Shown one piece after another: positions 14,301 through 26,600 of a DNA stretch of 64,000 nucleotides. The notes under the pieces are model-generated. The model did no database searches. It worked only from the letters and a program-made list of their open reading frames with translations, and was not told the DNA's origin. The translations under genes and the position numbers were made by a program. The stretch lies in assembly GCA_030142905.1 (NCBI GenBank), contig JASJOG010000263.1:186001-250000 (forward strand), read 5' to 3'. This DNA is from Heliopora coerulea (taxonomy: Eukaryota > Cnidaria > Anthozoa > Scleralcyonacea > Helioporidae). Position 1 is the first letter of the stretch. Every line of letters starts with the position of its first letter.

Positions 14301-17300
14301 GTCAACATATGAAGTGCCGGACCACCTTGAAAGAATCAGATTACCTAAACAATAAAATTGCGTGTTTTTTTTTAAAAATAAGCAAACTCGGTCTTTTCAT
14401 GTCGTCCATGAAGTAGGCCACGAGCGTGACAATCTGTCAATCAGTGGGCATATATTCTAACATGATACAAAGAAAAAATTGACTTGAAAAGTACGCGTTT
14501 TGAGTCTTTTAAACGTTGTAAACCTTTTACTTCGTTTTGATTACTACTTTTAATCGAACTATGATATTGCTTTGAGTAACATTGTTTGATTGGTGGTTTG
14601 ATTGGTTAAGGCGTTGCCGTACAGGAGCCGCGGGAAAATTTGGGACTTTTATTGGTAAAAAATAACATATTCATGCAGTCAAACTTGTGAGCTTAAACGT
14701 GATATTGGGATATCGAGTGTTAAGTAATTTCTCTTCATCACGGACGAAATACGCGAGTTATTGAAAATACCGCCAAAATTACGACGTAATTTGAGATTGA
14801 GATCAACTTTATTTAACCACATTAACCTTTTCAACAAATGCTGATTTCCAAAAGGGATGTGTACAATAAATAATATGAAAGTTACAACTAATATTACTAT
14901 ACATACAAACATACAATTGTTCGTACTAAAATCAATAGAATTTAAGATAAAATTAAGGTTGAGGTCGAGGAAGAAAGCTTATTACAGAACAAGTTATACA
15001 ATACCGAATTTCGTATCTCTTTAGGTATCTGATTCCATAGCTTAGCCCCACTATACCCAAAACTTTTTTTTAAGAATTCTGTTTTTGGTCTTGGAATAGA
15101 GAGCTTTGTCGAAGAACCTCTTAGCTTATAATTATGAATTGCATTCACATTTTGGAAAGCTTTGCACAGTTTTTGTGGGACTAAACCATTAACTGTTTTG
15201 TACATTAACCTGGCTTTCATTTGTGCCCTACGTTCTTCAAGTGTTACCCAACCTAGGGATTGTCGGGCCAACACAGACTGACCATGTTCATTTTTTAAAT
15301 TCATGGTCAGCCTAGCTGCTCTGTTTTGGAGTTTCTGTAGACGTTCACTTAGTCCTTTATTAAGTGTCCCATACTTCGTAGCAGTAATCGAAGTAAGGTT
15401 GGATTAATGCATTATAAACCCTCACCAAAATACTTTGTTCGGCATATTCCCTTAACCTTTTAATTACCCCAATACCGGATGATATCTTACTGCTAATATG
15501 GTTAACGTGCTTTTCCCAACTCAAATTTTCGTCCAGTTGAACTCCAAGCACTTTGGTGTTTTTCACTTTTTTGATCATTTGGTTGTCTATTTTGACTCCA
15601 CGTTGGGTATCTATATTATTTGTTTTATGTCGTGATCCAATCAAAGTATATTCAGTTTTCGCAGTATCTAAACTGAGTTTATTTGCACCTAGCCATTTCC
15701 GAACATTACCCATGTCTACACAAGTCCTCTCCTCCACCTCACCCATTGTTTTGCCTACTGCCGTTAAGTTGGTATCGTCAGCAAACATTCTAGGAGTTGT
15801 GCATTCAAAGCAGTTTGGCAAATCATTTATATAGATGAGAAATAAGAGAGGGCCAAGTATACTCCCCTGAGGAATGCCACAAATGACTTCTCTCTTCTCT
15901 GAGAATATATCAGTCAATTGACAACTTTGTGTTCGGTGCGTCAAATAGCAACGCAAGAGATTTAGCGCTTTCCTTTGGAAACCATACATTTGAAACTTGC
16001 TTAATAGTATTTCTTGATTAAATGTATCAAATGCTTTTTTCAGGTCAAGAAAGACAACTAAGTTATAAAGCCCACGGTCCATGTTGGCATACCATTCGTT
16101 CGTACAATCCAATAATGTAGTAGTTGTAGAATGATAAGGTCGAAAACCAAATTGATGTTTTGAAAAAAGATTTTTCTGATTGAAATATTCATACATTTGG
16201 TCATACAAAGTTCTTTCCATAACTTTACTCACTACAGGAAGAATTGAAATCGGCCTATAGTTGTCCAACATAGACCGCTGACCTTTCTTAAGCAATGGGA
16301 TAACTCTTGCAGCTTTCCACTCAGAAGGAAATTGATCCGTGTCAATTGACATATTAAAAATCTCAGTAAGAGAAGGTACAATAGCAGAAGCTGCCACCTT
16401 CAGAACTTTAGCTGAAATTTTATCCATTCCCGTCGCTTTAGAGGTAGGCAATTTAACTAAGAGAGTATGAACCAATGTTACACTTAATGGCCGAAATGAA
16501 CAACGCAAAAACCCCCATTTTGGTTTTGACCAAGCAGTTGTTTTGTATGTTGGAGAAAAACGTAATTGCCACACAAAGTTTTTTATTCATGCTACTTCTC
16601 TTTTGCAATTAGATTCCATATTTTGGACCACTTTTCGACGGAGCTATTGTTGACCGTCGAGTTCTTCCGTCGTTAGTTCGTATGACAGCAGTGAACGCAA
16701 GTCGAGCAAAGCGATCCCTTATTCCTGGCATGCAAACATAGTATCCTTTGCTTTATGATTAGCGTGTTGAGTGTGGTTAAAACCAATGTCATTTCTTTCC
16801 TTTTCGTCGTGTTTGGGCTACCCGTCGTTGAAAAATAGTGATGAAAGTTTGACTCTTGTTCACTCCTCTCGGACTAAAATAACTTAATTGGCAGCGATGT
16901 TCGCTTCATTCGTCCTCATTAACTCGATTTCCATATCTGGAATGCAAACTGGTCAACGAAATGTGAATAGAAGGCCGCCCATGGAGGGCAATGTTGTACG
17001 TCAATTTCAGTCCTCTATGTGGGCTTGTACGTCAGTTTTAGTCTTCCACGCGACTTTTTACATTTTCTGAAGAGTTTTCTTTGAAAATACACACAAAACA
17101 TGTCTTCAAAAGACGGAAATGCGTTTAAGAATTTCAAATATATTTCGACAAAGTCAAACCGAATTACAGGTTATGCAGTATATTTTCACGAAAATAAATT
17201 ACCAAACTGGCAAAAAAACCCTGATAAGACGGTCTCGAAAGATTACTTTAGCAAACTACCAAGTGCACGTCCTCTTTTCATCATCAATTTACCATCTTTA

Positions 17301-18747
17301 GACAATTTAGCACACTTCTGAGGCCATACGGTAATAATGAATTGTTTTAAATACTCGATTATATTAAAGTGGTCCAGCAATATTTGGTCTGAACAGTTTT
17401 TCCATGGTTGGGAATGTTTTCGAAGCCGAACCAAACACAAACTGAAGATTAATGTGCAAAGAACCTGGAACTGACCTACAAGACCACGAAGAGGACTGAA
17501 ACTACTGACCTCTATAATATATCTGGACTGCGGGTGCTTCTGAGAAATCAACATACAGCGAGTGTCCGAAAAACGATGGCATCATTAGCGGTCCTTCCTC
17601 TCAAGACGGATACCACTGACCTCCGGGATAGAGAGCTATTATTGTATGATACCTGTACAGAAGGTTCGTTTGTGACAGTTTGTTTCCACTTGACCACTTA
17701 TCGATGATTTTCTCGCATTTTAAGCTTCTGGTTGTGAGGTTTTTTTTCTTAACTACCCACAAAAGAACTTGTTGGGAAGCCACTTCGTAAGTTTTCCTAA
17801 TAAAATTCACTGAAGAACCCATTTCGCTATTTTGCTTTATTTTCGTGCTTAACTTTCAGTCTATAGATGTTGACTTTTTCCTTTTCTGATGAAATAAGTC
17901 GAAATAATTGTTTCCCATTCATAAAGAGGTTAGAAAAACAAGGTGTTTGTGGACAAGAACACTTCAAGCTATTCACTCGACGAAGTAAAACATTCTAGTA
18001 AACAACGGATTAAAAAGTGTCCATATCGAGATTTGAGAGAAGGCTCAGTGAAAAAAGTTTCGAAAATAAACTTCAAGTTTGTGATTTTTGCTCGAAAAAA
18101 CTTACCAAATAGTGAGTAGTTGAACGTTGAAAGTTGAAAAAAGTTGAAAAAAGCTGAACGTTTTGCAAAGCAAAAAATACGTAGCAAAAACGTAACGTAA
18201 AAAATCCTTTCCCAAACGAGCCTTCGTTCTAGTAGTAATTCAGTAAAAAATCCTATGTCAGTGGTTGTCATTATGAGGAAAAAGACCTCTAATGATGCCC
18301 TCGTTTTTCAGACAGTTTTTGAGCAGTTCCGGCAGTCCAGGTATCTTATGGAGGTCAGTGACTGAAACTGAAATACAAAATTTCCCTCCATGGGCGGCCA
18401 TCTTGGCTTCACTTTTTGCCAGAGCAAATGACTGGAAGTTAGCATCCAAGATATGGAAGTCGAGTTCACTGATTCGTCCTAATTCGTCGCAATTTATTTT
18501 TAGATGTGCATTCTTGTAATCAGTACTCCGTACTAAGTCATTCCGAGTCCAGAGTGTGGATATTACTTGGATTGACCATCGATACGCTAAGTTAAAAAGC
18601 CGATCGAAAAAGAATGCGTGATCACATATACATACATACATACATCGCTTTTATTTAAACACGCTAGCCTCTCACAACTTTTTTTAAAAACTAAGCTGAT
18701 TTAGAGGAGGGGCGTAATACATTACAAATACAAATTAACTAATACTA

Positions 18748-18782
<35 letters not shown>

Positions 18783-21700
18783 ATATTTATAGAAGCTAAT
18801 CCAAATAGTTAAAAAAAAAATTATGTATTAGATAAAATTAGATAAAATTAGATAAAAAAAGTTACAAACTGTATATTTACTATATTCAAGTCAACATGGT
18901 TCATGTGAAAGACAGGTTCACAATGCTACGTTTGAATTGATGAAGCGAAGTCGCTTTTTTAGCCTCTAGAGGAAGATTAGTCCATAACATTGAACCACTA
19001 TATCTAAAGCTTCGCTTAAGAAAATTAGTTTTCGGCTTTGGGAGTGCTAGATCAGTTTCAAGATTACGTAAGTCATACCCTCTATTCAGATCTCTAAGTC
19101 TAACAAGGCTTTCTGTTAAGCTCTGTACCGTATTTTGGTTGAGAACCTTATATAGCAGGACACTCTTCAATTTAGCACGCCTTACATGAAGACAGTCCCA
19201 CTGTAAACTTTCCAGAAGCTCATTCGATCTAATTTCATATCTTGCTCCTGTAATGACTCTGGCAGCACGATTTTGAAGCGTTTGGAATTTATCTTTTAAT
19301 GTCTTATTACATGTATCCCACAAGGGGGAACAATAATCGAAATATGGCTGAATTAAAGATTTTTACAGTTTGATAAGAAAGCATGAGGGGACAAATGGTT
19401 TAATTCTCCTCAAAGCACCTATGCCAGAACAAATCTTTAAGCATAGTTTTTCAATATAGATATCAAAGGCCAATGTCTCATCAAGATCGACTCCCAAACA
19501 TTTGTGAGAAGTAACAGGTGATATTGAATTGTTATTCATGGTTATTCTGGAATGTAAATCAGCAACTTTAGATGTCAATTTAGGTTTAGATCCTATAACC
19601 ATCAACTTGGTTTTTGAGGAATGGGATTGGAGTTTATTTAAGGTTAACCAATCCATTATATTCTCTAAATCTGAGTTCAAGTTATTGGCTAATTCAACAG
19701 GATCACACGAAGAAGCAAATATTTGTGTATCATCAGCATACAAACAGGGTGTTGTTAAATTAAGACAATTGGGTAAATCGTTGATATAAATTAAGAACAA
19801 CAAAGGGCCAAGTATTGACCCTTGCGGAATACCACATATTATTTTACCTTTTCCAGAACGAAAGCCATTTATGAGGTATTGTTGATATCGATTTGTTAAG
19901 TATGAATGGAACCACTTAAGTTCCGTGTGGGAAACTCCATAAAATGCCAATTTCTCAAGTAGAATATCATGGTCAACGGGATCAAACGCTTTACGAATGT
20001 CAAGGAAAACAACCCCTGTTAGTTTGCCGTTGTCCATATTTTCAAACCAGGCATCGCACATTTGAATTAAGGGAGTAAGTGTGGAATGTCCTGGCCGAAA
20101 ACCGGATTGGAATTTAGATATAAGGCAATTATCATTTAAATGTTTGTATAGTTGTTGGAAAATTTCTTTTTCGAATACCTTACTTATAATTGGTAAAATT
20201 GATATAGGTCTATAGTTACCCATAATTCGTCTGTTGCCTTCCTTGTATATCGGGGTTACTCTCGCATTTTTCCAATCATCCACAAACACCTCAGTTGAAA
20301 GTGATAAATTAAATATGAAAGTCAGGGAAGGTGCTATAATATCTGAAGCGATTCGCAGCATCTTTGCTGGAATTTTATCAAGACCTGTGCTTTTGGAAAT
20401 TTCCAAATGTCTTAAGGTTTTCAAAACATTTTCAACCCGAATATACATAAAGCGGAATGATGGGATATTAGAATCAACATGACTTTTTAAATAAGTGTCA
20501 ACCTTATTAGTGGACTGTTTTGTTAATTCAGAAGCTAGTTTGGGTCCAATGTTAATAAAGAAATCATTAAAAGATTCCGAAATATTTTCATCATTAGAAA
20601 TAATTTTATCATCAATCTCGATTTCATTTACATGGCCGCTTGGTTTACTCGCCCGACCAGTAAGGGAATTAATCAATCTCCAAGTAGTTTTCGGGTCGAT
20701 TTTATTACATTCTCCAATTTTTTGACGATAATAGCGCAATTTGCTTTTCCGCATTTCAATATTTACTCTGTTCCTTTCGGCTTGATAAAGTCTCCAATGA
20801 TGTTTGGAGCCGTGCCTAACAAATTGTTTTTTATGATAATCACGATTTCGCATTTTCTGTTTAATGTTCGGGGTAAGCCATGGAATAGAAGATTGTCTTA
20901 TACGCTTATGTCTTATAGGAGCGTGTCTATCTAGTATAACATTAAAATTGGATTCCCAAACTTTCCAAGCTAAGTTAGGATCATTGATAGTTTCTATTTC
21001 TTGCCAAGGCGTATTAAGTATATCATAAATAAAGTTTTCCTTCACAAAGTGTTTTAAGTTTCGTACTTCTTTTGTGATCGATCTACGCTTAGGCGGAATA
21101 CACTTACGAACAACATAAACTAAACTATGGTCTGACATGCCATTATGAATCACTCCTGATGTTGCTATATTTTTTGTCTCATTTGTAAATATAAGATCTA
21201 TTAAAGTAACTGACGTGTTTGTCACACGTGTCGGTTCCGAAATCAGTTGTTGTAATTGGTATGTAGACGATAAAAATTGCAATTTTCGAGTATGGGGCTC
21301 AGATGGACTTTTGGAATAGTCACAATTCATATCCCCTAAAACAATTAATTGTTTATTAGTATAGTCGCATTTTTCAACAAATCTAATATAATCATCAAAT
21401 AAATCTATGCCTGCACTTGGCGGTCGATACCACGTACTGACTAAAAACGAACTACTGTAAAGGAAATTAATTTCTACACAGAGCATTTCCAGTCGATTAG
21501 GCACAAGATCAGCTCTAACTGAGTGAGACAGGCTTTCCTTAATATATAAAGCTACCCCACCACCATATCTATTTCGATCTTTCCGTATTATGACATCCGG
21601 GGATGTATATTTCCCCATCAAAAAATAGTATCGTCAACTTTAGATTCATTAATGGCTAGCACTTCCAAAGACATAGACATCAAAATAAAACGAATCTCAT

Positions 21701-22583
21701 CAATATGTCTTTATAAACTATTTATATTGATACAAGCAAGCTTAAAGCCTTTAATATTAGCAATGTTATGCAATAAAAGTTTTTCATTACCTTCAGTAGA
21801 ACCATGTTGACTGTACATTTTTTGCATTTTCCGCTTGGTTATATAAGTCTCTGATTCCCGATTTTCATTAGCATTTCCCCCAGCTGTTTGAATAAACCCA
21901 TTTGAAAACCCAGTTCACGATTCTTTAATCGTTGACTGTCATTAGAAATTGGTTTTAGAAATTTAATAAATTGGACAGCCAACAAAGCAGTTCCTTTGTC
22001 ATTTAGATGAAGCTTGCTTCTATTTAAGCAGGTTTTGTCAATAATGGAATTATCTATATAGCAAAAATAGTGATCCACAGTAAACTTCTTAAGTTTTTCA
22101 TTAACTTCCACACACACTTGGTTGCAAGGGACGTCATCTCTATAAGTTAGACCTGAGATTCCGATATTCGAGTTAGGAAATTTACTTTTTACCTTCAAAG
22201 CCAGATTTTCGATTTTAGTAGCGCATACTTCAGCAGAATCAGTAACTAAGTTGTTTGTTCCATCACATATCTAGTTCAAATACGGATCATAGTTCTTTTT
22301 TTAAAGGTTAAATACCCATGCAGTGTCGAATAAAAATACTATAGAATTTTCAGTTAACAGTGATTATTAACACTTTCTATAGCAACAATTTCACTATTTC
22401 CCTTCTTGCGATAGGTACGCTGCACTCTATATGTGACTACCCACGAATCTGGGAAGGAATCTGGATCCGATTAGGGCATATATGAAAGGTTTGAGTACTG
22501 CCGAAATGTGAGAGTAGTTATCTAACGTTTCAAGCGAAGGCCCTTTGTCAGAGAGAGAAAACATGGGAGGATCGAAAAACACG

Positions 22584-22623
<40 letters not shown>

Positions 22624-23588
22624 GAAAATGGTCATGTGACAACAAATGGTCGATCGGAATAGAAAAATGAAAACAAATGTAAATGAGATGGTGGCTCGTC
22701 ACTTGCCTAAAATATCGCCGATCAGCAAACCAGATGGGTGTGTCAAATATAATATGGGTGAGTGAAAGCTAAACACAAAAGAGCTAAGTAGCTATTGTTA
22801 CGCCCATCCGTGCAAAGCAAAAACATTAGCCACAAAGCGATTAAGTAAATGAAAAACGTTCGTTGAGTCCGTGAGGGTGAATGGTTCCAATTTTAAAGAT
22901 GAAACGCTTTTCCTGTCTTTTGCGACTATTATTACCGCCAAAAATTTGGGAGAAGGCACAAACTTTCATGTCCGAAAGAGAATGATTGGCACTATTAAAA
23001 TGTCGGGCGACAGGTTTGTCGACGTCTCCATTCCTTACGGAGCGAAGATGTTTGGTAAATCTGTCGGATAAACGTCTTCCCGTTTCTCTAACATAGAGCA
23101 GACCACATCTGCTACACGAAATGCAGTAAATGAGGCTGGAGGAGACTCGTGCAGCAGATGTGGTCTGCTCTATGTTAGAGAAACGGGAAGACGTTTATCC
23201 GACAGATTTACCAAACATCTTCGCTCCGTAAGGAATGGAGACGTCGACAAACCTGTCGCCCGACATTTTAATAGTGCCAATCATTCTCTTTCGGACATGA
23301 AAGTTTGTGCCTTCTCCCAAATTTTTGGCGGTAATAATAGTCGCAAAAGACAGGAAAAGCGTCTTTTGCGACTCGGACTCAACTAATGTTTTTGCTTTGC
23401 ACGGATGGGCGTAACAATAGCTACTTAGCTCTTTTGTGTTTAGTTTTCACTCACCCATATTATATTTGACACACCCATCTGGTTTGCTGATCGGCGATAT
23501 TTTAGGCAAGTGACGAGCCACCATCTCATTTACATTTGTTTTCATTTTTCTATTCCGATCGACCATTTGTTGTCACATGACCATTTTT

Positions 23589-23622
<34 letters not shown>

Positions 23623-26600
23623 CGTGTTTTTCGATCCTCCCATGTTTTCTCTCTCTGACGAAGGCCTTCGCTCGAAACGTTAGATAACTACTCTCACATT
23701 TCGGCAGTACTCAAACCTTTCCGATTATTTCACTTCGATTTCCACACTGCCTACGCAGCACTCCATTTTTATTTAGGGCATATATGGACTATTTCCTGTC
23801 TGACGTGTTTTTTTCCCATCCTTGCAATGATTAAAATCCTTAATTGATATTTTAGCTACGAAGAGAGAGCTAGTTATATCAGCAATATAGTTAACCAGCA
23901 TAAAGAAACCACAGTATTTGAGGATTTTGCGGAGCAGGTGTTCTGCCCAGTACCAAGAAATCCCGAAGAAGGCAGTCCACCGTTGTCTTTGTCTACGCAT
24001 CTAAGACAGTCAGCTGCAGGAGTGGCGAATCGTGACGGCTATAGCACTTTACCATCGACACGAATGACAAAAACGCCAGCAGGTAAAAATGAAATCTGTC
24101 ATTTTGAGGTTGTAAACTGCCGGTTCTCCTTACGAAGTCGGCTGAATACAACCACCAGAATACTTTGCGGTTTTTGTATTATCTTGCAAATATTGAATTC
24201 TCGAAGCGAATGGAAAGACAATCCCTCCGATTAAAATTACAAACAAGATTTCGAAAGGCATTCTGGTAGTTGTATTCAGCAGATGTGTAAAGGGAACCGG
24301 TCGTTAGACATCAGCACTGTCCCGCGATGAAACGAATATTGGTTCTTAAACTCATTAAGTTTGTATATGTTGTATTGTCGAGATACGTCTACAATGCATT
24401 CCGTGAAAAAGAGGTTATTGCATGGGAGAAGTGGTTCAGAAACGTACGGTATGTGTGTTGAAACATCACTGGAATGTATGTTCATACCTACCTCACATTT
24501 TTAATCACTTACATGAGACCTGGTTTATACGTCGCACAACAGTCCAATTCGAAACAGTTCAACCAGACGTAAAAAATATCGTCATCTGATCTTCTTGACC
24601 ATGTTAACTAGCTATGGAGCTCGGTAATCATGGATGAACGATGGTTACGTAAACGCAGTGGTATTACACCTTTAAAATCTTGAGCAATGGGTGCCAGTGC
24701 AGGTAGTCGAGGATAACAAGATGCGATAACTTTGGGTGAAGCAACTACCTGAAATATACGAAAAGAAACTTCGACGTTTCGAGCGAAGGCCCTTCGTCGG
24801 GAAGTTAGTAGCGTGGGTCGGGAAAACAACATGAGCTTTTATATTGTTGAATACAAAAGCGATCACGTGATTAAAAAAAAAGACCAATAAGATGGATTTG
24901 GTAAAAACAAAGTATAAACAAAAAATGTAAATCACATAACAGAATATATTAAGGAGGAAACTAGGTTATAATTGCATAATATGCTGATAAACTAGAACAA
25001 AATGGAAAAGGTTAGTAATACAGATACAATAAACTAACATCGGGAAAAGCTCATACAATAAACTATCATATATAAAAACTCATGTTGTTTTCCGACCCAC
25101 GGTACTAACTTCCCGACGAAAGGCCTTCGCTCGAAACGTCGAAGTTTCTTTTCGTATATTTCAGGTAGTTGCTTCACCCAAAGTTATCGCATCTTATTAC
25201 ACCTTCAACCCTTTCCCACTGTTACGAAAATTTCACATGTCATTTCACATCTGTAAAACATATGGATTTAGAACATATTCACATATGAAATTTTTATTTC
25301 ACAAATGAAATAGGAACCTTTTCACATATGAAATACCTAAATCAAATGTGAAATGAACTGGTTGAAAATTTCACATGTGAAATCTTGGTGTACGAAACAA
25401 GTATTTCACGTATGAAATACAATGAAAATTAATTTCACATATAAAATTTTCATTTTACATATGGATTTGAAACAATTCTCATGTGAAATATTATTTTCAT
25501 ATGTGAAATGGTATGTGAAATTTTTGTAAGGGCGAGGCATGTGTTCCTTTTACGAGTAAAATCGGGTGGCGTTGGCCAGAGTAAAGTAATGCAAGATCAT
25601 GCCGTTAAAGAGTTTAACGAAAAATAAGATTTTTATACCAGATAGCACATGACTTAAATTACTTTTAGTGCGGTTAAATATATGAACGAACGAACGTATG
25701 AACAAATGAACGACTATATTAAGTTTATAGACATTATTTATAAACGGTACTATCTCACCGGCTAACTGTCGACACAAAAAACAAAACAGGTGATTTTCCA
25801 GTAGGCCGTGTCCAGGCGCGTAGCCAGGAATTTTTCTTGGGGGTGATTTCAATGTCAAGCAGTTTTTACCACTTCAAATTTTCAATATTCCAAAAAATGT
25901 ACTGCCTTCTCATGTGCTAGTTTATCACGTAACAGAGATTTCTGAGTGTAATGGCAAACGAGAGTTAGGCTCTCGACCATGCCTTTTAAACCGTTCGTTG
26001 GTGAATTTCGCTTTTATTTACAGTATTATTTTATTAATAAGAAGACATGGACAGATAGTGATGACTTCGCGTTTTTTGATTTCACTCCAGTTAATTTATT
26101 GAACTAAGGTCAGTTTTGAGGGCTCCAGCCTCCTGGTATCTTACTGAACTTCAATGGTGTAATTTGGGTTTACCAGGGTTCAACTCCAAAGTCTGGATGT
26201 TTATGAAGATTAATTTCCGTACTTCATATTCGATATTATAATCCACAAGAAAGCATTACTGTCGATTTTGGCGCTGACTGTACTCAATGGCCTGTGCAAG
26301 TGATTTTTGCCCGACAATCGACATTAGTCAGCGATTAAAGGCCGTTATCCACTAGACGAAGTAGCTTTTTCTTTTGTCTCATGAGCTTTCGGCTGGAATT
26401 AATGATGGATCTGTTCAATTTGAACAATGAAAAGTCGATTCGCGCGACAAAATTCGCCACGTGGAAAACGGGCTTAACGTTTGTTCAATAACTTTCTGAC
26501 AATTTTGAGTCATTATTAAACAGGAAACTTAAGCTCGTTGTTGCTAGTGGAGGGTTAAACTCCCCTAACTCCCCGCTTGGCTACGGCACTGGCCGTGGCT

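Larger units (their letters stand above)
18627..22275 (-). mobile_element. CR1-like LINE with SGNH-esterase ORF1, antisense in RalGAP intron
   Basis: From 3' to 5': an (ATGT)n tail near 18629-18645, a 3' UTR with AATAAA and a (TAG)n microsatellite at about 18745-18783, ORF2 C-terminus, RT, endonuclease, then the end of an ORF1 with an esterase domain. It is truncated inside ORF1 near 22275. ORF2 carries stops at about 21718 and 19361 and a shift near 21600. Confidence 0.5.
22485..23772. mobile_element. Inverted pair of truncated Penelope-like elements with 14-bp TSD
   Basis: Two nearly identical PLE 3' halves face away from a centre at about 23120-23146. The left copy reads on the - strand, the right on the +. 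Each arm of roughly 580-635 bp holds a GIY-YIG endonuclease end, an AT microsatellite (about 22588-22620; 23593-23622) and a hammerhead-like CTGACGA...GAAACGTT motif. The direct repeat TTAGGGCATATATG flanks the whole structure at 22471-22484 and 23773-23786. Confidence 0.5.

Noticed and set aside
18258..18641. 127-codon frame on the - strand
   Set aside because: No recognisable motif, no bounding splice sites, and it overlaps the tail region of a LINE. Likely chance.
22871..23071. 66-codon + strand frame in the first PLE dimer
   Set aside because: Antisense of the left-arm GIY-YIG coding sequence.
25214..25536. CRISPR-like array of short palindromic repeats
   Set aside because: Repeats vary, are in both orientations and have irregular spacing, and the DNA is eukaryotic.
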